DNA of 64,000 nt from NCBI RefSeq assembly GCF_000763885.1, contig NZ_JRKO01000033.1:1-64000 (forward strand), in the 5' to 3' direction. Below the pieces are notes generated by a model. The model had not been told where the DNA came from. It did not search any database and saw only the letters and a program-made list of their open reading frames with translations. A program made the position numbers and the translations under genes. This document shows positions 34,937 through 44,742 of the stretch, one piece after another (positions within the stretch are counted from its first letter, which is position 1; each line of letters begins with the position of its first letter). The DNA comes from Paracoccus versutus. GTDB taxonomy: Bacteria; Pseudomonadota; Alphaproteobacteria; Rhodobacterales; Rhodobacteraceae.

Positions 34937-35293
34937 TCAGAGCCGGCAGATCTCGGACCGCACCAGGAAGCGCCGCTCGCGCCCGTTGTCCAGGCTGAAC
35001 ATGCCGCCGCGGCCGGGCACCACGTCGATGACCAGGCGGGTGTGCTTCCAGGCTTCGTATTGGCTGGCCGAGATATAGAACGGCATGCCGCCGATCTCGC
35101 CCAGCTTCACGTCATGCTGGCCGATGCGGAAATCGCCCTGCGGATAGCACATGGGCGAAGACCCGTCGCAGCAGCCCCCGGACTGGTGGAACAGCACCGG
35201 CCCGTGATCGGCGACGATCTCGGCCAGAAGCGCCAGCGCGGCCGGGGTGGCATCGACCTGGTCCAGCCCCTCGGGATTGGCGACGGGTTCCAT
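34937..35293 (-). CDS. DUF779 protein of the alcohol/aldehyde dehydrogenase operon
   Basis: Encodes 118 residues. The hallmark FHQSGGCCDGSSPMCYP carries three close Cys, followed by DVKLGEIGGMPFYISASQYEAWKHT and DVVPGRGGMFSLDNGRERRF. DUF779 genes are found almost only beside aldehyde dehydrogenases of the AldB/ExaC type. The CC..C motif suggests metal or Fe-S binding, or a thiol role in aldehyde handling, but no function is established. It begins two bases after the adhP stop and is the last gene of the operon. Confidence 0.88.
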   Translation of the reverse strand: MEPVANPEGLDQVDATPAALALLAEIVADHGPVLFHQSGGCCDGSSPMCYPQGDFRIGQHDVKLGEIGGMPFYISASQYEAWKHTRLVIDVVPGRGGMFSLDNGRERRFLVRSEICRL

Positions 35294-35295
35294 GT

Positions 35296-36330
35296 TCAGC
35301 CCGCCATGTCCAGCACCATGCGGCCCTCGATCTGGCCCTTGTGCATCTGGCCGAAGATGTCGTTGATATCCTCGAGCTTGGCGCGATGCACGGTCGCCTT
35401 GACCTTGCCCTCGCCGGCGAAATCCAGCGATTCCTGCAAGTCCAGCCGGGTGCCGACGATCGAGCCGCGCACGGTGATGCCGTTCAGCACCATGCCGAAG
35501 ATGTCCAGCGGAAAGTCGCCCGGCGGCAGGCCGTTCAGCGCCACGGTGCCGCCGCGGGCGACCATGCCGATGGCCTGCTCGAACGCCTTGCGGCCCACGG
35601 CGGTGACCAGCACGCCCTGTGCGCCGCCGTCGGTCTGGCGCTTGATCGCGGCGGCCGGGTCGGGGTCGGTCGCGGCATTGACCGTCACCGTCGCGCCCAG
35701 CTTGCGCGCCAGCGCGAGCTTTTCGTCGTCGATGTCCACGGCGGCCACGTTCATCCCCATGGCCTTGGCATATTGCACCGCCATGTGGCCCAGCCCGCCG
35801 ATGCCCGAGATCACCACCCAGTCGCCGGGCTTGGTATCGGTGACCTTCAGCCCCTTGTAGACCGTGACGCCCGCGCAAAGCACCGGGGCGATCTCGACGA
35901 AATCGACGTTCTTCGGCAGGTGGCCGACATAGTTCGGATCGGCCACGACATATTCGGCAAAGCCGCCGTTCACCGAATAGCCGGTGTTGAGCTGGCTTTC
36001 GCACAGCGTCTCCCAGCCGCCCAGGCAATGGCGGCAATGGCCGCAGGCGGTGTAGAGCCAGGGCACGCCGACGCGGTCGCCCTCCTTGACGTGCTTGACC
36101 CCGGCGCCCACGGCCGAGACGAAGCCCACGCCCTCGTGCCCCGGAATGAAGGGCGGGTTCGGCTTGACCGGCCAGTCGCCCTCGGCGGCGTGCAGGTCGG
36201 TGTGGCAGACGCCGGATGCCTGGATCTTCACCTGGATCATGCCGGGTCCCGGTTCGGGGACCGGCACCTCGTCGATGGTCAGCGGCTTGCCGAATGCGCG
36301 CACGACGGCGGCTTTCATGGTCTTGGCCAT
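35296..36330 (-). CDS. adhP: Zinc-dependent alcohol dehydrogenase AdhP
   Basis: Encodes 344 residues of the MDR superfamily. The catalytic zinc site is [15 protein letters not shown] and GHEGVG, the structural zinc site has the four Cys in [15 protein letters not shown], and the NAD fold carries [14 protein letters not shown]. Identity is high to ethanol-active AdhP. It oxidises short primary alcohols to aldehydes with NAD. It sits between the aldehyde dehydrogenase gene and DUF779, so the three should form an alcohol-to-acid pathway. Confidence 0.94.
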   Translation of the reverse strand: MAKTMKAAVVRAFGKPLTIDEVPVPEPGPGMIQVKIQASGVCHTDLHAAEGDWPVKPNPPFIPGHEGVGFVSAVGAGVKHVKEGDRVGVPWLYTACGHCRHCLGGWETLCESQLNTGYSVNGGFAEYVVADPNYVGHLPKNVDFVEIAPVLCAGVTVYKGLKVTDTKPGDWVVISGIGGLGHMAVQYAKAMGMNVAAVDIDDEKLALARKLGATVTVNAATDPDPAAAIKRQTDGGAQGVLVTAVGRKAFEQAIGMVARGGTVALNGLPPGDFPLDIFGMVLNGITVRGSIVGTRLDLQESLDFAGEGKVKATVHRAKLEDINDIFGQMHKGQIEGRMVLDMAG

Positions 36331-36426
36331 GAGAGGGAACTCCTTGCAGTTGCTCTTGGGGGAGGAAAGGGGAGGGGGAGGGAGGAAGGGTGCCGGGCGC
36401 GAGTCACCCCGCGCCCGGCCATTCCC

Positions 36427-37953
36427 TCAGAAGAAGCCCAGCTTCTTGGGGGAATAGCTGACCAGCATGTTCTTGGTCTGCTGATAGTGGTCCAGCATCA
36501 TCTTGTGCGTCTCGCGCCCGATGCCCGACTGCTTGTAGCCGCCGAAGGCCGCATGGGCCGGATAGGCGTGGTAGCAGTTGGTCCAGACCCGGCCGGCCTT
36601 GATGCCGCGGCCCATCCGGTAGCAGGTGTTGGCGTCGCGCGACCACACCCCGGCGCCCAGGCCGTAAAGCGTGTCGTTGGCGATCTCCAGCGCCTCGGCC
36701 TCGTCCTTGAAGGTCGTGACCGAGACCACGGGGCCGAAGATTTCCTCCTGGAAGATGCGCATCTTGTTGTGGCCGCGGAAGATCGTCGGCTCGATGTAAT
36801 AGCCGCCCGACAGCTCGCCGCCCAGGTCGGCCGCCTTGCCGCCGGTCAGAACCTCGGCGCCTTCCTTCCTGCCGATGTCGAGATAGCTGAGGATCTTTTC
36901 CTTCTGCTCGCTCGACGCCTGGGCGCCGATCATGGTGTCGCTTTCGCGCGGGTCGCCCTGCTTGATCGCCTGCACGCGCTGCACGGCGCGCTCCATGAAC
37001 TTGTCGTAGATCGATTCCTGGATCAGCACGCGCGACGGGCAGGTGCAGACCTCGCCCTGGTTCAGCGCGAACATGGCAAAGCCTTCCAGCGCCTTGTCGA
37101 AGAAATCGTCATCCTCGCGCGCCACGTCGGCAAAGAAGATGTTCGGCGACTTGCCGCCCAGCTCCAGCGTCACCGGGATCAGGTTCTCGCTGGCATATTG
37201 CATGATGAGGCGGCCGGTCGTCGTCTCGCCGGTGAAGGCGATCTTCGAGATGCGGTTGCTGGAGGCCAGGGGCTTGCCGGCCTCGAGCCCGAAGCCGTTG
37301 ACGATGTTCAGCACGCCCGGCGGCAGAAGGTCGCCGATCAGGTTGGCCCAGACCATGATGCCGGCCGGGGTCTGCTCGGCCGGTTTCAGCACCACGCAAT
37401 TGCCGGCGGCAATCGCGGGCGCCAGCTTCCAGCAGGCCATCAGCAGCGGGAAGTTCCAGGGAATGATCTGGCCCACCACGCCCAGCGGCTCGTGGAAGTG
37501 ATAGGCGACGGTGTCGTTGTCGATCTGGCTGATCGAGCCTTCCTGCGCGCGCAGCACGCCGGCGAAATAGCGGAAATGGTCGATGGCCAGCGGCAGGTCG
37601 GCGGCCATGGTCTCGCGGATCGGCTTGCCGTTGTCCCAGGTCTCGGCGGTGGCCAGCAGCTCCAGGTTCCGCTCCATCCGGTCGGCGATCTTCAGCATGA
37701 TGTTGGCGCGCTCGGCCGGGCTGGTCGCGCCCCATTTGTCCTTGGCGGCATGGGCGGCGTCCAGCGCCAGTTCGATGTCGCCGGCCTCCGAGCGCGCGAT
37801 CTGGCCGATCTCGGCGCCGGTGATCGGGGTGGTGTTGGTGAAATACTTGCCCGAGACGGGCGCCACCCATTCGCCGCCGATGAAATTGTCATAGCGTTCC
37901 TCGAAGGGCAGCGCGTTCACGCCCCGGAAAGGATGCGTCTGATCGTTCGGCAT
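36427..37953 (-). CDS. NAD-dependent aldehyde dehydrogenase (AldB/ExaC type)
   Basis: Encodes 508 residues. The general base Glu is in [14 protein letters not shown], the nucleophile in [15 protein letters not shown], and the NAD site in [17 protein letters not shown] and FTGETTTGR. The ending [25 protein letters not shown] is characteristic of acetaldehyde dehydrogenases of the AldB/AcoD/ExaC group. It oxidises acetaldehyde or similar to the acid. AGGAGG precedes the ATG closely. Probably first gene of the ALDH-ADH-DUF779 operon, with the AcoR-like regulator gene 106 bases upstream. Confidence 0.95.
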   Translation of the reverse strand: MPNDQTHPFRGVNALPFEERYDNFIGGEWVAPVSGKYFTNTTPITGAEIGQIARSEAGDIELALDAAHAAKDKWGATSPAERANIMLKIADRMERNLELLATAETWDNGKPIRETMAADLPLAIDHFRYFAGVLRAQEGSISQIDNDTVAYHFHEPLGVVGQIIPWNFPLLMACWKLAPAIAAGNCVVLKPAEQTPAGIMVWANLIGDLLPPGVLNIVNGFGLEAGKPLASSNRISKIAFTGETTTGRLIMQYASENLIPVTLELGGKSPNIFFADVAREDDDFFDKALEGFAMFALNQGEVCTCPSRVLIQESIYDKFMERAVQRVQAIKQGDPRESDTMIGAQASSEQKEKILSYLDIGRKEGAEVLTGGKAADLGGELSGGYYIEPTIFRGHNKMRIFQEEIFGPVVSVTTFKDEAEALEIANDTLYGLGAGVWSRDANTCYRMGRGIKAGRVWTNCYHAYPAHAAFGGYKQSGIGRETHKMMLDHYQQTKNMLVSYSPKKLGFF

Positions 37954-38059
37954 GATGTTCCTCCTGTCAGCCCGGCTCCTCCAGCCGGTTGCACAAGAGC
38001 CTGTGCCCTGAGGCCCCCTGGGGTCAACGCGGGGTTTCGCGCCGCGGGGCCGATGTGTT

Positions 38060-39058
38060 TCAGGGGCGAGACAGTTTGCCGGGATTTTCGTCGATGCCCA
38101 GCCGCGCCATGCGGCGGTATAGCGTGGCGCGTCCCACCCCCAGCGCGCGGGCGGCGGCCGAGACATTGCCCTCGGCCCTGGCCAGGGCGCGAATCACGGC
38201 GGCGCGTTCGGCGCGCTCGAAGCCGGTCGCCTCGTCCTGCCGGCCCAGCAGGTCCGAGGCCGGGCGCGGGCGCAACTGCCCCTCTTTCTCAAGGCCGAAG
38301 GCGCGGCGGGCGGCGCGGTTGGCGCCGATGGCCAGGTCGTCCTTGTCCACGGCGAGCAAGAGCGTGCCGTCCTCGGTCCCCACGGCCTCGGGGGTGACGA
38401 TGCGGGCGCCGGGGAACGAGACGCGGAAGAAGGCGGCTTCGATCGCCCGCGCGCTATGCGCGACCTGCGCCGCGATCAGCGCGTTCAACCGCTCGGTATG
38501 GTCGGCGCGGGCAGAGCTGATGTCCAGCGCCGCGATCAGCCGCCCGTCCGGGCCCCAGATCGGCGCGTCCATGCAGGACAGCCCGGTGTTGCGGGCATAG
38601 AAATGCTCGTCGCGGTGGATCGTGACCTGCCGCCCCTCGGCCAGGCAGGTGCCGATGCCGTTGGTGCCCTGCACCTCCTCGGACCAGTCCATGCCGCGCC
38701 ACAGCCCCCAGCCGCGGAAGGTGGCGGCGTCGCCCTGGCTCACGCGGTGTTCCAGCACGATGCCCTGCGCGTCGGTCAGCAGCAGATTGCAGCCGGTCGG
38801 GCAGACCAGCTGGAACAGCTGGTCCAGCTGCGGCCGGGCGACGGCGATGAAGCGGTCCATGCGCTCGACCCGCTCGGACAGTTCGCGCTCGGTCAGGCGG
38901 CGGGGGTCGGGTGGCCGGGTCGGGTCCAGCCCGTGCTTGAGCATCGAGCGGCGCCAGCTTGCCGCCAGCCGGGTGACGGCGCCGGGCGATTGCGACGCCT
39001 GGACCACGCGATCTTCGTGGCGGGTTGCGCTGGGCGTTGCCGGGCGGGTCTCGGGCAA
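38060..39058 (-). CDS. AcoR-like GAF/Fis regulator without an AAA+ domain
   Basis: Encodes 332 residues. The N-terminal region ([29 protein letters not shown]) and GAF domain ([64 protein letters not shown]) match AcoR-type activators of acetoin and alcohol oxidation. A C-terminal Fis helix-turn-helix ([23 protein letters not shown]) binds DNA. The central AAA+ sigma-54 activation module (GAFTGA, Walker motifs) that AcoR normally has is missing, so this protein cannot remodel sigma-54 polymerase. It probably controls the adjacent dehydrogenase operon through RpoD promoters or as a repressor. Confidence 0.88.
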   Translation of the reverse strand: MPETRPATPSATRHEDRVVQASQSPGAVTRLAASWRRSMLKHGLDPTRPPDPRRLTERELSERVERMDRFIAVARPQLDQLFQLVCPTGCNLLLTDAQGIVLEHRVSQGDAATFRGWGLWRGMDWSEEVQGTNGIGTCLAEGRQVTIHRDEHFYARNTGLSCMDAPIWGPDGRLIAALDISSARADHTERLNALIAAQVAHSARAIEAAFFRVSFPGARIVTPEAVGTEDGTLLLAVDKDDLAIGANRAARRAFGLEKEGQLRPRPASDLLGRQDEATGFERAERAAVIRALARAEGNVSAAARALGVGRATLYRRMARLGIDENPGKLSRP

Positions 39059-39148
39059 GGCGTCCTCCCTTCCTTACGCGATGGCGGGATATTGCCCGCC
39101 CCGGCGCTGCGGGGCAAGCAATGCTTTCGTGAAGCGCCCGCGACGAAA

Positions 39149-39175
39149 CACCCCGGCCGCTTCGGGGCCGGGGTG
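39149..39175 (-). terminator. Intrinsic terminator of the alpha-2-macroglobulin gene
   Basis: CACCCCGGCC (39149-39158) and GGCCGGGGTG (39166-39175) make a 10-bp stem with a 7-base loop, just after the minus-strand stop at 39184. On the minus strand it is followed by TTTCG, a short U-run. Confidence 0.75.
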
Positions 39176-39183
39176 CCGACGGT

Positions 39184-42100
39184 TCAGGGCGTGACGGTCA
39201 CGGTGCCGCCGTCCGACCAGGCGCGGAACTCGGGGCGATACATGTCCTCGACGCTGGCGGCCGGGTGGCGGAACTCGCCCTGCGTCACCGCGCGGACGAT
39301 ATAGGCCAGCCGGAAGCTTTCGGCCGAGGTCCAGGTCAGCGCCGCGGCAAAGCGGTCGGCGCGGAACTCGGTCATTTCGGCCGCCGTCTCGCCCTCCAGC
39401 CAGTCCAGCGCCGAGACGTCGCCGGCGCGCAGCAGGTTGGGGTTGTCGATCTCCCACCCGGCAGGCAGGGGGTCGGCGACGACCAGCCGGCCGCCGCCCT
39501 CGGATTGCGGCGCGATCTCCAGCACCACGACCATGCGCGTGCCCTGCCGCAGCTGCGCGGGGTCCAGCGCCTCGCCCTGCAGGCTGTAATAGCGCCGCGC
39601 GATGGCATAGCCCTTGCCCCCGGCCGCGACCGGACCCGAGGGCTTGCCGGTCGCGGTCAGCGTCACCTCCAGCGCGTCCTCGCCGGTATTGGCGATGCTG
39701 GCATCGGCGGGCAGGCTGGCGACCGGCTGGGCCAGGGCCACCCCGTTCAGCGTCGCGGGCGGGGCCGCGCCGAACAGCGACTGCGCCGCCAGCACCGTCC
39801 AGACCGATTCCTGCGTGGACAGGCTGCGGCCGTCCTGCTGGGCCTGCGCGATGCGCTCGGCGATCTGGCTGGTCAGGTCGGTGGCATCGACGGCCTGCGT
39901 CCTCGCCTCGGCCGCCAACGCCAGCACGGCGGTCGCGTCGCGCAGCCGGGTGCCGTAATCGGCGCGGAAGGCATGGGGCTCGGGCGCGCCCAGGTTCAGA
40001 AGGTTGCGCGCCTGCGCAAACATCCGGTCCGCCCGCCCCTGGTCGCCGTACGAGGCCAGCGCCGCCCCCAGGCTGGCCGCGCCCATCGGCGTCGAGAACG
40101 ACCCGGCGGCGGTATCGGCGTAATAGCGCAAATCGCCGACCGTCGCCGCCCGTTCCCGCGCCAGCACCGCCAGCGCATAGGCCAGCGCCGCGTTTTCCTC
40201 GGCCGAGGCGGCGCCGGGTTCGGTGGCGTAATTGGCGCGGTTGCGCAGGTTGTCGATGGCCATGCGGAAGCCGGTCTCGGGCACCTGGTGCCCCGCCGCC
40301 CGCGCCCGCGACAGGAAGTCGGTGACATAGGCTTCCAGCCACAGGTCGCCCGAATCGGCCGACCACAGCCCGAATCCGCCGTTCGAGCCCTGCCGGGTCA
40401 GGATCTGGGTGATCGCCTTGTCCACCTGCTCGGCCGCATCGCCGCCCTCGACCCCCTCGGCGGCGGCAAGGCCGGACAGGTAGATCAGCGGCATCGCGCC
40501 CGAGGCCAGCTGCTCGGTGCAGCCATAGGGATAGCGCGCCAGCCGCATCAACGCGCCGGCCACGTCCAGCCGGGCATAGGGGCCAAGCGCCGCCGTCACC
40601 TCGGCGCCCGGCAACAGGCCCTGCGTCAGGCTGGCGGGCACGGTCAGGCTTTGTCCCGGCTCGACGACCAGCCGGTCCTGGCGCTGGATGTCGGCCTCGT
40701 TCAGGGCGACGGGGACGGCGATGTCCTTGGTCAGTTCCTCGCCATCGCGCGTGGTCAGCACCAGCCGCAGGTTGGCGGTGCCAAGCGCCTCGGTCGCGGT
40801 GACGGGGATGTCCACCTGCGCCTCGGCCTTTTCGTCCAGCTGCACCTGGGGCTCCACCCAATAGGTCAGCCCGCCCTCGCCGCCGACCTGCGACAGCGCC
40901 AGCCGCATCTCTCCGGCGGGGCCCGAGGTATGGGTCAGCCGCAGGCCCAGCCGGGCGCTGTCGTTCGGGGCAAGGAAGGCGGGGGCGGTCACGGTCATCA
41001 CCACCGGATCGCGCACCAGCACCGAGGCATCGGCCTGGCCCACGCCCTTTTCCGACCAGGCCACGGCCATCACCCGCAACTCGCCGTTGAAATCGCCCAC
41101 CGGCACCTCGATGGTGGCGGTGCCGTCCGCGCCCAGCGTCACCGGGCCGGAAAACCAGCTCATCAGCTTTTCGGTCGGCGGCGGCGCCTCGGCATTGCCG
41201 GCAAGGCTGGCATCGCCCCCCTCGCGCAGCGCGCCGTCCGGCGCCCCGGTCGGCAGGATCAGCCGGCCGTAAAGGTCGCGCAGCGCCACGCCCAGCCGGC
41301 GCTGGCCGAAGTAATGCTGCGACGGGTCCGGCGGCTGGAAGCGGGTCAGGTTCAGGATACCCTGGTCGACGGCGGCGACGGTGGCGTGGACCGTCTCGCC
41401 CGCCGCGCCCTCGACCTTCAGCGTGACCGGGACGGTGCCGCGCGGGCGGGTTTCGGCCGGGGCTGTGATGCTGGCCGTCAGCTTGCGGTCGCCGGGATCG
41501 ACGGCGGCATGGGCCAGGCCCAGGGCGCGCACCGGCTGGCGGTCGCCCGGCCGCGCCTCGCCCAGGGGGCGGATGGCGCTGACGGTGACATAGACACCGG
41601 CGCCCCAATCGTCGGTCACGGGCAGGTCGATCTGGTTCTCGCCCGCCTTCAGCGCCATGGTCTGCATCGAGACCAGCCGGTTCGACAGCACCGAGACCAG
41701 GCCCAGCCCGTCGCTCGCCGCCTCGACCCGGACTCGCGCCGTCTCGCCGCTGCGATAGGCGGGCTTGTCCAGCACCACCTGCAGCCGGTCCGGCGTCTCG
41801 GTTCCCGCATTGGCGACCGCGCCCCAGCCGGCATAGAACTGCGCCGAGCTTTGCCCGCCCTGGCCCGATGCCGGCTCGGCCACCAATTCGTATTGGCCCC
41901 ATTCGACCGGGGCGGCGATCTCGGCCGGGGCCTCGCCCGGCTCGGCCACGCCTTCGGCGATGCGGGTGCGGCTGGTGATCGCCTCCCAGTTCCATTGCCC
42001 GCCCAGCGAATACCATTGGTAATCGGTGTCGATGCGGTTCAGCACCCAGCGCAGCGGCTCGGCCGCCGGCTTCAGGTCCGGGCCGACCGCGACCAGCGCG

Positions 42101-44685
42101 AAACGCGCCTCGCTGTTTTCGGATACCGTGTCGCCCTCGAACAGCGGGCGGATGCCCGCGACCGGGGCCTCGGGCAGGACCACGCGCGACTCGCTGCGCT
42201 CGACCGGGCGGCCGGCGCCTTCGCGGATGTCCAGCACCACCTCGGCCTCGACCGGACGGGGGCCGAGCTGGGCGGCCTCCGGCAGGTCGATCTGCGCCTG
42301 GTAATGGCCCCTGGCATCGGTGGTGCCGGCGGGCAGGCTGTCCGTGACCGGCGCGCTGTCGTCGTCGTGGCGGCCAAAGACATAGCCGTCGAAGCCGCTC
42401 AGGCTGCGGGTCGGCGACAGGCGCAACTGCCCCTCGACCGGCAGGTTCGCGGCCGGGGCGCCGAACAGCCAATGCGCGTCAAGCGACAGCTCCAGCGTCG
42501 CGCCGGCGCGGGCCGGGCCTTCGGGCAGGCGCGGGGTGAAGTCGATGCGCTCGGGCAGGAAATCCTCGACCAGCATCCGCGCGGTGGCCAGCGCCGGGCC
42601 GTCGGCCTCGGCGCGCAGCTCCAGGCGCCAGGTGCCGCGCGGGGCGTTGCCGGGGATCTGCCAGGAAACCACGCTGCCGCCGGCGCCCGCGTCCCTTGCG
42701 GGCATGCGGGTGGCCTCGACCCCGTCGGGGCGCAGGATCACCGCGGTCAGCGGCAGGTTTTCCAGCGCGCGGGCATCGGCATCGCGGGCCAGCACGGTGG
42801 CGTTCACCGTCTCGCCCACGCGATAGGCGCCGCGGTCGGTGGTCACGAACAGGTCGATGGGCGGCGCGGGGGGCTGGCCCTCGACGCCGCGGTCCGACAG
42901 GTCGAACTCGGGGTCCGACAGCGACAGGAAGGCCATGTCGCGCGGTGCGCGCTCGGCGCCCTCGCCCTGCCATTCCGTCACCGTGACCAGCGCCGGCGCC
43001 GCGCCGTCGCGGCCCATGGCAAGCCCCGGCGCGAAATGCGCCAGGCCCTGGTCGTCGGTCACGGCCCTGGCCAGCACCTCGTTCGAGCGGCTGACCAGCG
43101 CCACCTCGGCCCCCGCCTTGGCGGCGGTATCGGCCAGGCTGCGCACCGCGACGGTCAGCCCGTCCGCGCCCGAGAGGGTCGAGATCCCGAAATCCGAGAT
43201 CACGAACCATTGCGTCGCCAGCCCGGTATCCGAGATGTCCTGATTCTGGATCCCGGCCTCGACGATATAGATGCCGGGTTCCAGCGGGCCGGCCTTGGCC
43301 GGGATGGAAAGGCTGGTGGTCAGTTCCTTGTTCAGCACCTCCTGCCCCATGGGCCGGGCCACCTGCGCCGTGCCCTTCCAGACCTCGCGCGCCATGCGGT
43401 CGCCGAAATAATCGGCCTGCCAGCTGTCCAGGGGCTTGGCGAACATGTCCTCGGCCATGGCGCGGATCAGGTTGCGGTCGGAAATCCGCAGGAGCCGCAG
43501 GTCGATCATCTCGGCATTGACCGTGACCATCGCCAGCCGCTGGTCGCCCGAGGCGGGCAGCACATAGGCGCGGCCGGGAAAGCGGACCGAGGGCGCGCGG
43601 TCGCGGACATAGCCTTTCAGCGTCACGTCGCGGGCCAGCGTCTCGCCATCGGCCGAGGGCAGGCCGGCGCGCAGGGTCAGCTCGACCTCTTGCCCATGGG
43701 TCAGCCCGGCCACGCACAGCCGGTCGCCATCGGCCTCGACGGTCAGGTCGCGGCCGGGCAGGCGCAGGAATTGCGCGTAATCGGTGCCCTCGGCCAAGCT
43801 GCGCGACATCACCGCGCAGAACCGCGGCATCCGGCCTTCGGATTCGACTTGGGTGTCGGTGACGCGCAGCCCGTTGCGGGCCTGCGATTCCTCCAGCGCC
43901 TGGGCGATGGCATTGTCGCCCGGCGAAAGCTGCGCCGCCAGCCGCAGCGCCGGCAGCGCGTCGCGGCCGCGGTCCAGCCGCTCCCACGCCATGGCCAGCC
44001 AGGACAGCGCGCGGGCGGCCACCGCATCCTCGCCCGCCCGCAGATAGCCGTTGATCGCCATCGAGGCGATGGATGCCGACGCCTCGCGGTCGTCCTGGTC
44101 GCTGACATAAAGCGTCAGCCGCGCCAGGTTGGTCCAGTCCTCGGCCCGGTCGTCGCGCGCCGCCAGCGAGGCCATGATCCGCGCCGCCCCGGCCAGGTCG
44201 CCGGCCCGTTCGGCCTCGGCGGCCTGGGCGCCAGCATCGCCCGGACCCAGCGCCGGATGCATGGCGGGAAACAGCCGCGCCTGGGTCCGGGCCGCCTCGC
44301 GGTCCTGCGCGCTGACGAAGGGTGCGGCGGCGGCGCGCGATTCGGCGCGCAGCCGCGCTTCGGCCGAAGCCGTCGCGACATGGCCCGAGATCGCGCCCGC
44401 GAACGCCGAAGGCGCGCCCGCATCGCCGCCCTTGGGAAAGCAGGCGCGGGAGCGCTGGTTATAGGTCAGCGCGCGGCAGTCGTCGTTGCCCAGGCACGCC
44501 TGCACGCAGGCTTGCAGCGTGGTGTCGAAGATCGGGCCCAGGTCGCCGCCGGGCAGGTCGGTATCGGCCTGCAGGGACAGCCGCCGCTCGGGCAGGGGCG
44601 CGTCGTCCTGCGCCAGCGCGCCGCCCGCGATAAGAAGCCCGCCCAGGGCTGCCGCGATGAAACCGTGCCAGACGGGACGTGCCAT
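39184..44685 (-). CDS. Bacterial alpha-2-macroglobulin with PAN/apple domain
   Basis: Encodes 1833 residues, at the long end of the bacterial family. A signal peptide (LGGLLIAGGALAQ) is followed by a PAN/apple-like segment with Cys pairs (residues ~55-90, LQACVQACLGNDDCRAL), Ala-rich helical repeats, then macroglobulin domains. The thioester motif CTEQ is intact in YPYGCTEQLASG (Cys1389, Gln1392), so covalent trapping of proteases is possible. These periplasmic proteins are thought to guard the cell against proteases, often with penicillin-binding protein 1C (absent here). No lipobox is seen, unlike E. coli YfhM. It is next to, but separate from, the metallohydrolase gene. Confidence 0.92.
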   Translation of the reverse strand: MARPVWHGFIAAALGGLLIAGGALAQDDAPLPERRLSLQADTDLPGGDLGPIFDTTLQACVQACLGNDDCRALTYNQRSRACFPKGGDAGAPSAFAGAISGHVATASAEARLRAESRAAAAPFVSAQDREAARTQARLFPAMHPALGPGDAGAQAAEAERAGDLAGAARIMASLAARDDRAEDWTNLARLTLYVSDQDDREASASIASMAINGYLRAGEDAVAARALSWLAMAWERLDRGRDALPALRLAAQLSPGDNAIAQALEESQARNGLRVTDTQVESEGRMPRFCAVMSRSLAEGTDYAQFLRLPGRDLTVEADGDRLCVAGLTHGQEVELTLRAGLPSADGETLARDVTLKGYVRDRAPSVRFPGRAYVLPASGDQRLAMVTVNAEMIDLRLLRISDRNLIRAMAEDMFAKPLDSWQADYFGDRMAREVWKGTAQVARPMGQEVLNKELTTSLSIPAKAGPLEPGIYIVEAGIQNQDISDTGLATQWFVISDFGISTLSGADGLTVAVRSLADTAAKAGAEVALVSRSNEVLARAVTDDQGLAHFAPGLAMGRDGAAPALVTVTEWQGEGAERAPRDMAFLSLSDPEFDLSDRGVEGQPPAPPIDLFVTTDRGAYRVGETVNATVLARDADARALENLPLTAVILRPDGVEATRMPARDAGAGGSVVSWQIPGNAPRGTWRLELRAEADGPALATARMLVEDFLPERIDFTPRLPEGPARAGATLELSLDAHWLFGAPAANLPVEGQLRLSPTRSLSGFDGYVFGRHDDDSAPVTDSLPAGTTDARGHYQAQIDLPEAAQLGPRPVEAEVVLDIREGAGRPVERSESRVVLPEAPVAGIRPLFEGDTVSENSEARFALVAVGPDLKPAAEPLRWVLNRIDTDYQWYSLGGQWNWEAITSRTRIAEGVAEPGEAPAEIAAPVEWGQYELVAEPASGQGGQSSAQFYAGWGAVANAGTETPDRLQVVLDKPAYRSGETARVRVEAASDGLGLVSVLSNRLVSMQTMALKAGENQIDLPVTDDWGAGVYVTVSAIRPLGEARPGDRQPVRALGLAHAAVDPGDRKLTASITAPAETRPRGTVPVTLKVEGAAGETVHATVAAVDQGILNLTRFQPPDPSQHYFGQRRLGVALRDLYGRLILPTGAPDGALREGGDASLAGNAEAPPPTEKLMSWFSGPVTLGADGTATIEVPVGDFNGELRVMAVAWSEKGVGQADASVLVRDPVVMTVTAPAFLAPNDSARLGLRLTHTSGPAGEMRLALSQVGGEGGLTYWVEPQVQLDEKAEAQVDIPVTATEALGTANLRLVLTTRDGEELTKDIAVPVALNEADIQRQDRLVVEPGQSLTVPASLTQGLLPGAEVTAALGPYARLDVAGALMRLARYPYGCTEQLASGAMPLIYLSGLAAAEGVEGGDAAEQVDKAITQILTRQGSNGGFGLWSADSGDLWLEAYVTDFLSRARAAGHQVPETGFRMAIDNLRNRANYATEPGAASAEENAALAYALAVLARERAATVGDLRYYADTAAGSFSTPMGAASLGAALASYGDQGRADRMFAQARNLLNLGAPEPHAFRADYGTRLRDATAVLALAAEARTQAVDATDLTSQIAERIAQAQQDGRSLSTQESVWTVLAAQSLFGAAPPATLNGVALAQPVASLPADASIANTGEDALEVTLTATGKPSGPVAAGGKGYAIARRYYSLQGEALDPAQLRQGTRMVVVLEIAPQSEGGGRLVVADPLPAGWEIDNPNLLRAGDVSALDWLEGETAAEMTEFRADRFAAALTWTSAESFRLAYIVRAVTQGEFRHPAASVEDMYRPEFRAWSDGGTVTVTP

Positions 44686-44742
44686 GGCCTTCCTCCTTCT
44701 GCGCTCGGCATAGTTGTGGCATCCGGGCGCGGGCGAGGCAAT

